DNA of 64,000 bases from Eleusine coracana subsp. coracana (Eukaryota > Streptophyta > Magnoliopsida > Poales > Poaceae). The stretch spans positions 41,348,101 through 41,412,100 of the forward strand of contig CM064426.1 of the NCBI GenBank assembly GCA_032690845.1, read 5' to 3'. Positions 28,645 through 39,593 of this stretch are shown here, one piece after another (position 1 is the first letter of the stretch; every line of letters starts with the position of its first letter). A model generated the notes under the pieces. That model saw only the letters and a program-made list of their open reading frames with translations, was not told the origin of the DNA and did not search any database. Position numbers and translations under genes: made by a program.

Positions 28645-31469
28645 ATGGGTCGCAAGAAGGCTTCCACCACCGCTGCCGCCGAGTCTTCGTCGTCGAAGAT
28701 CGAGATTCCCGAGCAGCTTCGGGAGTTCTCGAAGAGCAGCATCTCTACAGCCGATCTGAACAAGATGGTGATGGACGACATTCTTCCCGAGCAGGCTCGG
28801 ATTGACTAGAAAGTACCCAAAGAAACCTGCCCCATCCCTATTCATAAGAAGATCATTGTGTTTTGCTCATTTTTCGAGCATGGCTTCGGAGCCTCTGCTG
28901 CAGCTTCTTGCGTGGGCTCCTTTTCTTCTATGGGATTGAGCTGGTCAACCTCAATCCCAATTCTATTCTCCACATTGCCATTTTCATGCATATGTGCGAG
29001 GCTTTCTTGGGCATTCTCCCCCATTTCAATCTGTTCCGCCATCTCTTTATCCTCCGACCGTTGCCAATGAAGGACAACCAAGTGGCCATAGGCGGCGTCG
29101 GCGTCAAGTTACGCAAGAAGGAGGCGTACATCCATGTGCCCCTAAACACCGGAAACAAGAACTGGAGAGACGAGTGGTTCTATTGTGATAACCCTTTCCC
29201 TATTCTTGCTGATTTTTTTGGTGCAATGAACTGAAAAGCCTGATCCGTCCGACCCCTAGGTGGTCGCTCTGCTAAAGAAAATTGCCGATCTAAAGAAGGA
29301 AGGCATTGATGGTATCACCATTGCCAAAAACTTCATAGTGCACAGAGTGCAGCCCCTGAAACTTCAAAGTCACCCAGCATGGAATTATGCCAACAATGAC
29401 GAGACCAGGGAAGTTCTTGACCCTCCCAACGGCAATCTTCGTCGGTCTCGCTTGTCCAAGATGTTTGAAGGAGATATCCTTCAAGATCATTCATTAATTG
29501 CAAAGGCATACAACATGGGCACTCTGCGGGCCCGAGTAAGCCTTGGTTGACTTTGAATGATTCTGTTATTATCTTGTTTTGATGTCCTGCTTTATGTCTT
29601 GGCATTTGTGCATGCTCTGGATACTTATATATCCCACCCTCCGCTCCCCCCGACTGATACTAAGGGACCAGATTATGTTGAAAAGCCACAACAGACTGGT
29701 ACTGGTGATTCAAGCTCAGCAGCAGGCACTCGACCTAAGAATGTTGATCGAGTCATCACCCTGCCTTCCCCCAGTCAACGAGTGAAGCAGCCTGCCCAAC
29801 ATTGAAGGCAATATATTGGGGATCAAGGCGATGATGACGAAGAGCTATCTCCTGATGCCGGTCAGCCAACTCCTGCTCACTCCGATCGACTTTCAAGTCA
29901 GTCTGAGCCCCCAAGCAAAACGCCAAGTGACGCAGGAGTGGCACAAAAAGTTGATGAAGCTGGCAAATCTTCCCAAAAAAGGAAGGAGACTGATTCTTAG
30001 TCAACTTCTTCAAAGAAGAGAGTCTGCCGAATCAAGGTCAAGAAAGCTTCTAGGCTAGTTTCTTAACCTTTTGATACTTGTTTTTTCATGGTCAACGACC
30101 ACAATGTGACTTAATCACCTTATTCTCTGTTAATAACAGCGGTCGTTCGGGTGATAGGTAGAGTGCCCAAGAGTCCGAGGACACTCGGTCAAACCCTACT
30201 CCCCGTCCGGCTAACCTGCCTCGACCGGTCAGCAAGTCATCAAACACGCCGACCGAGTCGAGAAAGCCCTCAGACAAGACAGTCCCCGCATCAATTTTAG
30301 AGCCAGCACCACCAATCATTAACCCTTCTCTAGTCAACGCTCCTTCTCCTCTTGATAAAGGTAAGACATGACTGACTGCAGATGCACTCGGTCGGCCTGA
30401 ATTGGATGATGTGGAGATAATCTATCAACACCGAGAAGCCAACAAGGTACATCAATACCCTGCTTTGGCTATGTCTTAGTCTTGATCTTTAACTTAACCT
30501 TCTTTTACATACTCAGAAAATGTATGCTCTCGTGGAGAAGAAACAGGCCAAGGTTGAGTACCTCGAAGTCGACACTTTTGGTACATCCCAAACTCATTTG
30601 CATTCAGCTCTTACTTACGATATTAACTTGCTGCTGGAATTATGCTAGTCACCAGTCAGCAGCTCTCCCAAGCCAAAAAAATAAATCGACAAACTGCAGA
30701 CCGGTCACAAGGATTTGACCAAGGTCTTAGAGCAGAGTCATGTCGAGATTGCAGGTAAGGTCACCTACCACATTTTTCCTTCTCACCATTCTGATGCTAA
30801 AGATCCTTTATATGCCTTTAGCTCGTGATCTGAAGATTGCCGACCTGGAGAAATTAACTTCCAATCAGCAAAGATTTGTGGATGCTTTGAATGCTGAGAA
30901 GGAAAATCTCTCCACCTCGATCGAGGAACAGAAGACCGAGATCACTCGGCTGCAGAAGAAACTAGAGGAAGATGGCATGAAGATAGAGGAAGCCAAAAGC
31001 ACCTCCAAATATTTCCAATGTAAACTCGCCAGTAAGCTCTCCATACCTCCTTAGATATGCTTGAAACAATTCCTGATCTTACTAACCAAAAAATATATTT
31101 TGCAGCTCTGTCATACGACGCTTGGAAAGCAATGAATTATATTCATGCTAACCAAATAGAGCAAACCGGTCATTCCTTGGAGTATTTCCTGGAGCATGCG
31201 TCGGAAGCTATTGCAGACAACACTCGGAGAGTGGCGACCGAGGCCGGGAGTCAGGTTCTTGGTCTCTAGCACTGCCATTAGACAAAATCAAGGAGGGCTT
31301 CAACCCAGACTTGACAGACGACTATTGCCACCTGCTTTTGGATTCCATGCTAGAAACCTCCCGAGCCTTAGTCGACAACATAGAAATTGATCCGATCGCA
31401 CCTACTCCTCCAGCATCTCTAGAAGTTGAGCTGCGAGATGATTCTTCTTCTCCTTCAAAGGAGTTGTAA
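28645..31469 (+). pseudogene. Reverse-oriented multi-exon gene of element C
   Basis: It starts MGRKKASTTAA at 28645, in the same position as in B. Exon 1 ends at 29535 before GTAAGC. It has a TAG at 28807 (Trp in B), a frameshift near 28890 and one near 29236. Exon 2 is near 29613-30056, but its acceptor AG is changed to AT. Exon 30649-30754 matches the CACTA-split exon in B. Exon 30822-31031 is 210 bp with AG/GT borders and the LEKLTSNQQRFVDAL coiled coil. The last exon, 31106-31469, lacks 16 bp against B, which shifts its frame before the SSSPSKEL end. C pol lies tail-to-tail about 560 bp beyond. This copy cannot make a full protein. Confidence 0.75.
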
Positions 31470-32029
31470 GACCTGCATTGTTAGAACACATTAGTAGTAT
31501 CTATCTATTGAGATAATATTACCTTTATGTAAATTAATCTTATGCTTTGTAGCTTAGAAGATTGATAAAAAATATCATAAGTGTGTTCTTGTCATTTAAA
31601 GACAGAAATTGAATCGGTCTTCCTTAATATATTAGGTTGTAACTCGTAACCGCGTAACAAGCAGAGTCGACCAATCGACACATGACCTCTCGCACTTTGG
31701 CTCTGGGTTTAGTGTGGTGGTAGTCTGATGTGCAGTATGAAGCGTATAACCATGATGTGTAGACATTAGACCAAAAAAACTAAAGATCGTATCAAAAGAT
31801 GAGAAATCGGTCAAAAAAGATTCCAAAACCAAAATTTCATAAGGTTAGGAAATGGTGGGACGTTATTGCTAGCCCCTTGGCTCGATTGTTTAATAAAATA
31901 AATTAAGGAATCGAGACGATTTAGAATGAAAATCATCAAAATCTTCCATCAAAAAGACTGAAGTTTCATTCATGAATAATGCATAATAATACAAGAGAGT
32001 AACTAAGTATAAAATGACGTAGCTGATTT
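31470..32029. other. Spacer between pol and reverse gene of C
   Basis: There is no supported gene. It is homologous to 18347-18921 in inverted orientation. Confidence 0.6.
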
Positions 32030-32611
32030 ATATTCCAGGAGTTCGATATATCATTGCCGTCTTCATACATCATCCTGTAATCCCCCGGTCAAGTGACTTC
32101 TTTCACAACATAAGGTCCTTCCCACTTTGGAGAAAGCTTATGCTGGTTCTTTGTTGACAGCACTCGACGCAGCACTAAATCTCCAACTTGAAATTGGCGA
32201 CTGCATACATTTTTATCATAATAACGCCGCAAGCCTTGTTGGTAAAGTGCCGACCAAAATAGAGCCCGATCACGTAACTCTTCTGCTGCAATCAAATTGA
32301 TCTCCCGGCTCTCCTCAGAAAGCTTTTCATCGTATCCTTGAACCCGTGCCGAAACAAGACTGACCTCAGTTGGCAACATAGCCTCCGAGGCATAGACCAA
32401 TGAAAAAGGTGACTGACCAGTAGCCCGACTGGTATTAGTACGAAGCCCCCAAAGAACTTAAGGCAATTCTTTGACCCACCGACCAGCATAAGGCTTAAGT
32501 CTGTCAAATATCCGAGGCTTCAATCCTTGAAGAATCATACCGTTGGCCCGTTCGACCTGCCCATTACTTTGAGGATGAGACATTGATGCAAAGTGAATTT
32601 TTATTCCCATC
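32030..32611 (-). pseudogene. Integrase core end and C-terminus of element C
   Basis: Read from 32611 the frame gives MGIKIHFASMSHPQSNGQVE (catalytic Glu), LKPRIFDRLKPYAGRWVKEL, YASEAMLPTEV, LIAAEELRDRALF, FQVGDLVLRRV and LSPKWEGPYVVKEVT. It matches B's integrase closely. A stop lies near 32460 and another near 32088. The upstream part resumes at 61016 after the copia insertion. Confidence 0.85.
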
Positions 32612-34231
32612 TGTAAGGTTCATGACCATTGAGGTCACCCTAAGGTATGGTGTTTTGGTGATGAATGACAAACATGAAATGAGACTAATGTCTACACGAG
32701 TGTTGTCCGTGTAGGAAACCTTTTCTATCTTATGATGATTGTTGACGGCATCCTTGGCGATTGATGACAATGACCACAAGCATGGAGGCTTGTGAACTTG
32801 ATGGAGTCTAAGGGTTGATGGAGATGGATCAAAGTGGAGAGCAAGCTATGGTGCAAGTGTGTGGAACACCTGACTAGTTGTTAGGGCTTTAAATCCATAG
32901 GAAAAACCGGACTATCAAGGGGGTCTAGGTCATTCTCTTAGGTCATGTCTAGTCGGAGATGTGCAAGGTTGCTCGATGAAATCACAGGCACTAGGTGACG
33001 GTGGAGAAGCCAAGGAGCTGTTCAGAGAGTCCGGGAAACGAAGTCAAGCGAGGACGACAAGTTTCAGCTTCTGGACATAGAGACCGGACGGTCTGGTCCA
33101 GTGACCAGACAGTCTGGTCAGTACAAGAAATTGCCTGGATAGAGAAGCCAACGGTTCTGGGAACCATTACCAGAGTGACCGGACGGTCTGGTTAGGCAGT
33201 GACCGGACAGTCTAGTCTGGATGTCCAGAAAGGCAATTTCGTGGAGCAACGGCTAGTTTGAGGTTGGGAGCCTACATAACTTCGTTGCTGGGGTCTTGGA
33301 GACCTCTCTTGGCCAATGGAATACCTGAGAGCATTTGGTAAGGTCCAAGAGGAAAAGAGGAGAGCACTAGGAGGAGATATTGCATATCTTGAGAGTGCTA
33401 GAGAAGAGTAGCTTGAGCATCTTGCACATCTAAGGCTAGGGTGTCCTTGAGGGTGTAATCTAGATTGTTACTCTTGGTCTATGGTGAGACCTAGACTGGT
33501 TAGGTGTTGGTGATCGAGCCTATCGTGATCGGTTGTGAAGGCCGTCACACATTTGTACACGGTTTGAGCCCATCATTGAAAGGGGCATCACTAGTAAGCG
33601 CCCGTGTCGGCTCTGGGAGTCTGGCAAGTTCTCGAGGGAGGCGAGCTTGTGCTTTGTGCAGCGGTAACGCACACCGTGTCTTCACTCTAGGAGTGATTGT
33701 GGGCTCGTGGGCGAGAACTCCACTTGGTGGCGGGAGGGACCGGGACTCCGGCGGGAGTGGTCCAACGAGGATTAGGGGAAGGCGCCATCCTTCCGAGACC
33801 TCGGGAAAAAAATCATGAGCCATCCCTTACTCTACTCCTCACTATGATGCTTTACTTTCTGCATTTACATACCATGATATTCATGCTTGTGTGTTCCATT
33901 AGTTCTCTTTGACTATCGTGTTTTCTTGCATGTTTAGACTCCTTTCTTGCTAGTAGTGTTTAAGCTTCCGCATTTGATGACTAGCATGAGTAGGAGTTGC
34001 ATTGGTGTGCTTGATCACTAGAAGTGCATAGGAATTTTATTGATAGTGTGATCCACTAGTATGCATAGGGTGCCCTTCCTTTCATAGGATTATATTGATA
34101 GTGTGATCACCACTAGACTTGTGTAGGAGTTGTATTGAGTGCTATCAGTAGTTTGCAATTGGTAAAATTGGTTCATAGTGGTAGTTCCCGATTCACCCCC
34201 CCCCCCCCTCTCGGTCACTACGATCCTTTCA
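32612..34231 (+). repeat. 5' LTR of element L
   Basis: The LTR starts TGTAAGGTTCATG and ends GATCCTTTCA, 1620 bp. A C13 run (34196-34208) lies near its end. It is very similar to 59186-61015 but shorter by about 210 bp in the palindrome region. Confidence 0.9.
33082..33279 (+). promoter_or_regulatory. Palindrome array and TATA region in the 5' LTR of L
   Basis: GACCGGACGGTCTGGTC-type palindromes lie at 33082-33098, 33103-33119, 33177-33193 and 33201-33217. The core element TACATAAC (33273-33280) corresponds to TATATAAC in the other LTR, so the palindromes sit 60-200 bp upstream of the TATA position. Confidence 0.7.
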
Positions 34232-34233
34232 AG

Positions 34234-34246
34234 TGGTATAAGAGCC
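34234..34246 (+). other. Primer-binding site of L
   Basis: TGGTATAAGAGCC lies 2 bp after the LTR and differs by one base from the initiator tRNA-Met complement. Confidence 0.8.
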
Positions 34247-34365
34247 ATGTGCTCATCATAAGGCTTAACCGCTTTGAGTAGTGACCACATTGAGTTGGGA
34301 TGTCATCCCATTCAGGGCCAGGTCATGGCTCATGAAAGGATCGCTTTAAAAGCTACCTAAATGCC

Positions 34366-35717
34366 ATGATTCCGGATGAGTTGATGGACACTCTTGTGGA
34401 CTTTGCCAATACATTTACCGATGATCATGTGTATGATGATTGTGATGATAGTGTGGATGTGCCTTGTACTAGTGAGTGCCTAGATTCTTCTAGCAATGAC
34501 TTGATAGGTTGCTCTACTAGTGTGCCTAATATGATGATTGATAATGATGTGTCTCTTAATCTTGCTTTCTCTACTAGCATTGATGTTGTTTGTGAGCCTC
34601 CTATTGATCATGTTAGTAGTTCTCTTGTTGAGGAGTTCTTTGCTTTTCATGCTAATGACAATGAGGACTTACTTGACTCTCTTATTCGCTTGCGAGGTAT
34701 TGTGGACAGGATTGAGGTGAATTCTTTTGAGCTTCCCAAGATTGTGATAGTTGAGAAGATCCTTTCCTTGCTTCCGAGTAGCAAGATCTTCTACATCACC
34801 CTTGATCTTCTCATGGAGAAGAGTCTCTCCGTCAAGGATGTGATTTGGCTGCTCTTCAAGGATGAGGACATCACCGCGAGCATGGAGTGGAAGAAGACAT
34901 CCAAAACAAACCTTGAAGCATCCTCAAGCAAAGGGAAAGAAGTAGCTTCAAGCTCAAACTTCTTTGATCCCACCACAAGATTGTCTTGCAACAACCTCTA
35001 CAATCCCTTCGGGGCAAGACATTCTTCGGCCGCTTCGTCAAGCTCTACCTCAAGTGCCATTCTAAGTTTTATTCCAAGCACCTTGAGTGGACCGAGCATT
35101 GGTGTAGGGGGAGCACCAACAAGAATGCTCGCTCGATCATTTGAGATGATCAATCTTGTGGCTTCGGCTCTGGCGCCTCCACCTCCTCGACCCCCTCCAC
35201 CACAAGATCACCTTTGGCATCTTCGTTGAGCTCACCAACAGGATCTCTTCTTTGAACTCGGTGAATTTGTGAGAAATCTGATTTGTGAAAATCTATTGAG
35301 CATCTATGATCTTGTGTATAGGATAAACTCTTTCAAGGGACTTCGGAGGATTGCACCACATGAAGTGATTGACATGCTCCTCCAACAAATCACAACTCCT
35401 GAGAGGGGTTTCTTCCTTGAGGAGGTAGTCAACAGGAGACATGAACTTTCAATTGAGAGAGCAATAGAGATGATACTTGTGCTTCATACACAAGTGGGGC
35501 ATGTACTTGAGCACATCACTGGACTCTATGATCCTCCTCATTACTACATCAACCTTGACAATGTGCACATGGGGATGGTCATGGACATTGGAGGTACCAT
35601 GCTCCTCACTACCCTATTAGGAGGAGATTACTGGAGGGGATTGCAAGAATCCCTATCTATGAGGATGGTCTTATTGCTCGACACGATGAGGTTAGTGCTA
35701 GTCAATCAAGTAATGCT
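34366..35717 (+). pseudogene. Gag region of element L
   Basis: An open frame from 34366 to 35229 has an acidic Ser/Asp-rich start, then RLRGIVDRIEVNSFELPKIV, EKILSLLPSSK and MEKSLSVKDVIWLLF, which resemble the copia gag helix region. A Ser-rich linker and a Pro-rich stretch (PPPPRPPPP) follow. A second frame, 35269-35757, gives IAPHEVIDMLLQQITTPERG and other helical sequence. I see neither the usual WxxxM start of copia gag nor a CCHC knuckle, so gag has lost parts. Confidence 0.5.
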
Positions 35718-38700
35718 TTGGATACTAACCCTTCTTCCTCTAGTGCTTGTCTTATGACTACCACCAGGGTCAACTACAAGAGTGGAGGCACTCATTGGAT
35801 TCTTGATAGTGAGTGCACTCAACATATGACCGGAAAGCCAACCATGTTCACCACCATTGATGAAGACGAAGATAGTGAGAAGGTGACTTTTGAGGATTAC
35901 TCAAAGGGGAGAGTTAGAGGCTCGGGCAAGGTGGCCATCACAAATGACCTCCATCTCTCCAAGGTCTTTCTTGTGGAAACCCTCAACTTCAACCTTCTGT
36001 CGATTGGTCAACTATGTGACATGGGCTTCAAGTGCACATTTGATGAGGACGGTGCAAAGATTGAGACTGCCAAGAGAGGGCTAGTATTTCATGGAGTAAG
36101 GCATGAAAACTTGTATGTCACGGACTTCAAGTCAAGCAATATTCCTCCAAGCACTTGCCTATTCACTAAGGCATCCAAGGGATGGTTGTGGCATAGAAGA
36201 TTGGCACATGTTGGAATGAGTCAGCTCAAGAAGATTGTCAAGAGGAATCTAGTTGAAGGAATCAAGGATGTGGCTTTTGAGAAGGATAGACTGTGCAGCG
36301 CTTGTCAGGCGGGAAAACAAGTTGCATCTTCACATCCCATCAAGTCATTCATGTCTACATCTCATCCTCTAGAGCTCTTGCACATGGATTTGTTTGGGCC
36401 AACACACTACAAGAGTCTAGGAGGCAATCTATATTGCTTGGTGATTGTTGATGATTTCACGAGATACACTTGGACCTTCTTTCTTGTGGACAAATCTCAA
36501 GCCAGCGGTATCTTCAGAAAGTTTGCCAAGAGAGCAAAGAATAAGTTCAATGCTAGCATTGTGAAGATAAGGAGTGACAATGGGACAGAGTTCAAAAATA
36601 CCATAGTGGAGGAATACTGTGACAAGAAAGGGATCAAACATGAATTCTTTGCTACATATACTCCCGAGCAAAATAGAGTAGTGGAGAGGAAGAACAAGAT
36701 GCTCATCACTCTTGCTCGTGTCATGTTGGATGAGTATGGAACTCATGAGAGGTTTTAGGCGGAGGCAATCAACAAGGCGTGCTACACTTCCAACCGTGTT
36801 TATCTCCACCGGTTGTTGAAGAAGACGCCATATGAGCTATTGGTGGGACGGAAACCCAATGTTTCCTATTTTCGAGTCTTTGGATGCAAGTGTTACGTTC
36901 TCAAGAAAAGGAGAAAGCCCAGGAAGTTTGAAAGCAGAACTTATGAAGGCATTCTTGTTGGGTACTCTAGGACTTCTAAAGCCTATAGGGTGTACAACTC
37001 AGCCACAGGATGTGTGGAAGAATCCTATGATGTGCAATTTGATGAGTCAAATGGGTCCCAAAAGGAGGATGAATTTCATGAAGTGAACATTGGAGATGAG
37101 CCTATGAGGGAGACCTTAAGAAGAATGCCCGTGGACGAGGTTTTACCCCACGAGGTCAATGATGGTGATATTGATGAGCCCTCCACTCCACCACCTCCAC
37201 CAACTCCCTCCTTCAAGATACAACAAACAACCCAAGATGCCACAAATACTCCCACAAGCTCCTCCCTAGATTCATTGAGAGTACACTCACCAAATGATGA
37301 GGAAACCCAAGTGAGAAGTGAGCCACAAACCTCCCCAAATAATTCACCACAAGCCACTTCTCCTAGCTCCTCACAAGATACCCTCCCATCCACCTCAAGC
37401 TCAAAGCCTAAAACAAGAAAGCATAAGAGTGACTCCTCTACCTCTCTTAGGATACAAGACACTCATATATCAAGAGAGCAAACAATCCATGATGCACAAG
37501 ATATTTCACCTAGAGCTTCTCCCACTCAAAGAAAATACCATCCTAGACCCAAAGCCATCAACAAAGATCACTCACAAGACTTGATCATTGGGAGTCCATC
37601 TCAAGGGATAAAAACAAGGAGGACTCAATATAAACCCAACTATATGAGTGAAGAGGATGATGATGAGGCAAATGTTGAGATTGAGAACTTCTCCTTCGTC
37701 TCTATGATTAAGCCCACTACCATTGATGAGGCTATGGATGATCACAAGTGGTTATTACCATGCAAGGAGAGTTGAACAACTTCAAGAGGTGCAAAGTATG
37801 GAAATTGGTTGAGAGGCCCAAGCATCATAATGTGGTTGGCACCAAGTGGGTATTCAAGAACAAGCAAGATGAGAAAGGAGCAATTGTCAAAAACAAGGCT
37901 CGCCTAGTGGCTAAGGGATATTCTCAAGTGGCGTGGATTGACTTTGAGGAGATCTTTGCTCCCGTGGCCCGTCTTGAAGCTATTCGGATCTTACTTGCCT
38001 ATGCTTCACACAATGGCTTCAAGCTCTTTCAAATGGATGTCAAAAGTGCTTTCTTGAATGGAGAGATCAATGAGAAAGTCTTTGTGGAACAACCTCTGGG
38101 GTTTGAGGACCCAAAACATCCAAAACATGTGTACAATTTGAAGAAAGCTCTCTATGGCCTCAAGCAAGCACCTAGGGCATGGTATGAACATTTGAGGAAC
38201 TTCCTACTCAAATGTGGATTCACCATTGGAAGCATTGATAGCACCTTGTTCACGAGGCATGTTGGGAAGGATCTCTTTGTGTGCCAAATCTATGTGGATG
38301 ATATCATCTATGGGTCAACCAATGAAAAGTTCAATGAAGAGTTTCGGGAGATGATAGCTAGGGAATTTCAAATGTCAATGATTGGACAGTTGCACATGTT
38401 CCTTGGATTTCAAGTCAAGCAATTGAGAGAAGGAAACTTCATCTATCAAGAGAAATATACTAAGGACCTTCTCAAGAGATTCAATATGGAGAATTGCAAG
38501 CCTTTGCACACACCTATGGCTACTACCAAACCCTTGGATGATGATGTGAAAGGAAAACCGGTGAACCCCAAAATCTATAGATCCATCATTGGGTCTTTGC
38601 TCTATCTCACCACTTTGAGACCAGACATCATGTTTAGTGTGTGCTTGTGTGCGCGCTATCAAGCAAATCCAAAGGAGTCACACTTGAAGGCCATGAAGAG

Positions 38701-39198
38701 AATAATGAGATATCTCAAGTACACACCTACCATGGGCTTATGGTATCCTAGAGGAACAAACTTTCTTGAAAGAGTACATCGGGAGGTTGCCAATTTCTTG
38801 GAAGATCTCTAGTTTCTTGGAGTTCAAAGAAGCAAAACTCGGTGGCTGTATCTACCGCCAAAGCGGAATATATGGCGGCGGGAGCATGTTGTGCACAACT
38901 CCTTTACATGAGGCAAAAACTCTCGGACTATGGCCTAAACTATACTCAAATGCCACTATATTGTGATAGTGAGGCGGCAATCAAGATGGCCTTCAAGACG
39001 GGAGATCATGGTCATGCAAAGCACATTCAAGTGAGGCATCACTTCATAAGAGACCATGTTGAGAAGAAGGACATCGAGTTGGTAAGCGTGCAAACTCATG
39101 AACAATTAGCAGACATCTTCACCAAGCCACTCGATGAGAAGACCTTCAACAAGCTAAGGGGAGAACTAAATGTTCTTGACCTCTCTAACTTCACATGA
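35718..39198 (+). pseudogene. Copia pol: protease, integrase, RT, RNase H (element L)
   Basis: Protease reads HWILDSECTQHMTG, where DSG is usual, so the catalytic loop Gly is Glu. Integrase has the HHCC finger (WHRRLAHVG, CSACQAGK), then LHMDLFGP, IRSDNGTEF and PEQNRVVERKN (usual QQNGVVER). A TAG at 36756 replaces Trp. A long Ser/Thr/Pro linker (about 37160-37640) follows. RT has VKSAFLNGEINEKVFVEQP, ALYGLKQAPRAWY and QIYVDDIIYGSTN. A 1-base frameshift lies near 37740. In RNase H a deletion near 38770 joins YPRGTNF to STSGGCQFLG in another frame. The end is HHFIRDHVEKKDIELV, LADIFTKPLDEKTF, LDLSNFT at 39198. These motifs and the long post-pol region point to the SIRE/Maximus lineage. Confidence 0.9.
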
Positions 39199-39593
39199 GT
39201 AACCCTTGAGCTTGTCCTTTGTACATATGTATAGTGTTTTGGTTGTTCTTGTTTGTGTTTTGTTTGTGCTTGTTTCTTTTCTTTTGTAGGTTGACTTCGG
39301 ACCTTCTTGAGATAGCAATGGACACGGGTTAAGCTTGGGAAGGTGATTTATGGTGTACCCAAGGAGAATGGTCCATTGTGAGCAAGCTTGAGAAGGGGAC
39401 AACTCGTTGTTGACACTTTTGTTTGAAGCGGTTCTCTCTCTTTTCTTTAGCATCGCATCATGCATTGTATACTTGTTGCATTTGCATTCTTTGCATTTAT
39501 GCATTCTTGCATTATGATACCATGCATGCCTCCAAGCACGTGTCTAGGGGGAGTTACACATTTAAAATGTGAGTACATGACTCTCTAGATAAT
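39199..39593 (+). other. Post-pol region of L, left part
   Basis: There is no supported gene. It ends with ATAAT (39589-39593), the target duplication of K, and resumes at 58335. Confidence 0.6.

Noticed and set aside
33504..33818. 104-codon ORF in LTR L, repeated at 60287-60601
   Set aside because: It is conserved only because the two LTRs are copies. There is an overlapping minus ORF, no motif, and a position downstream of the TATA in U5/R-like sequence.
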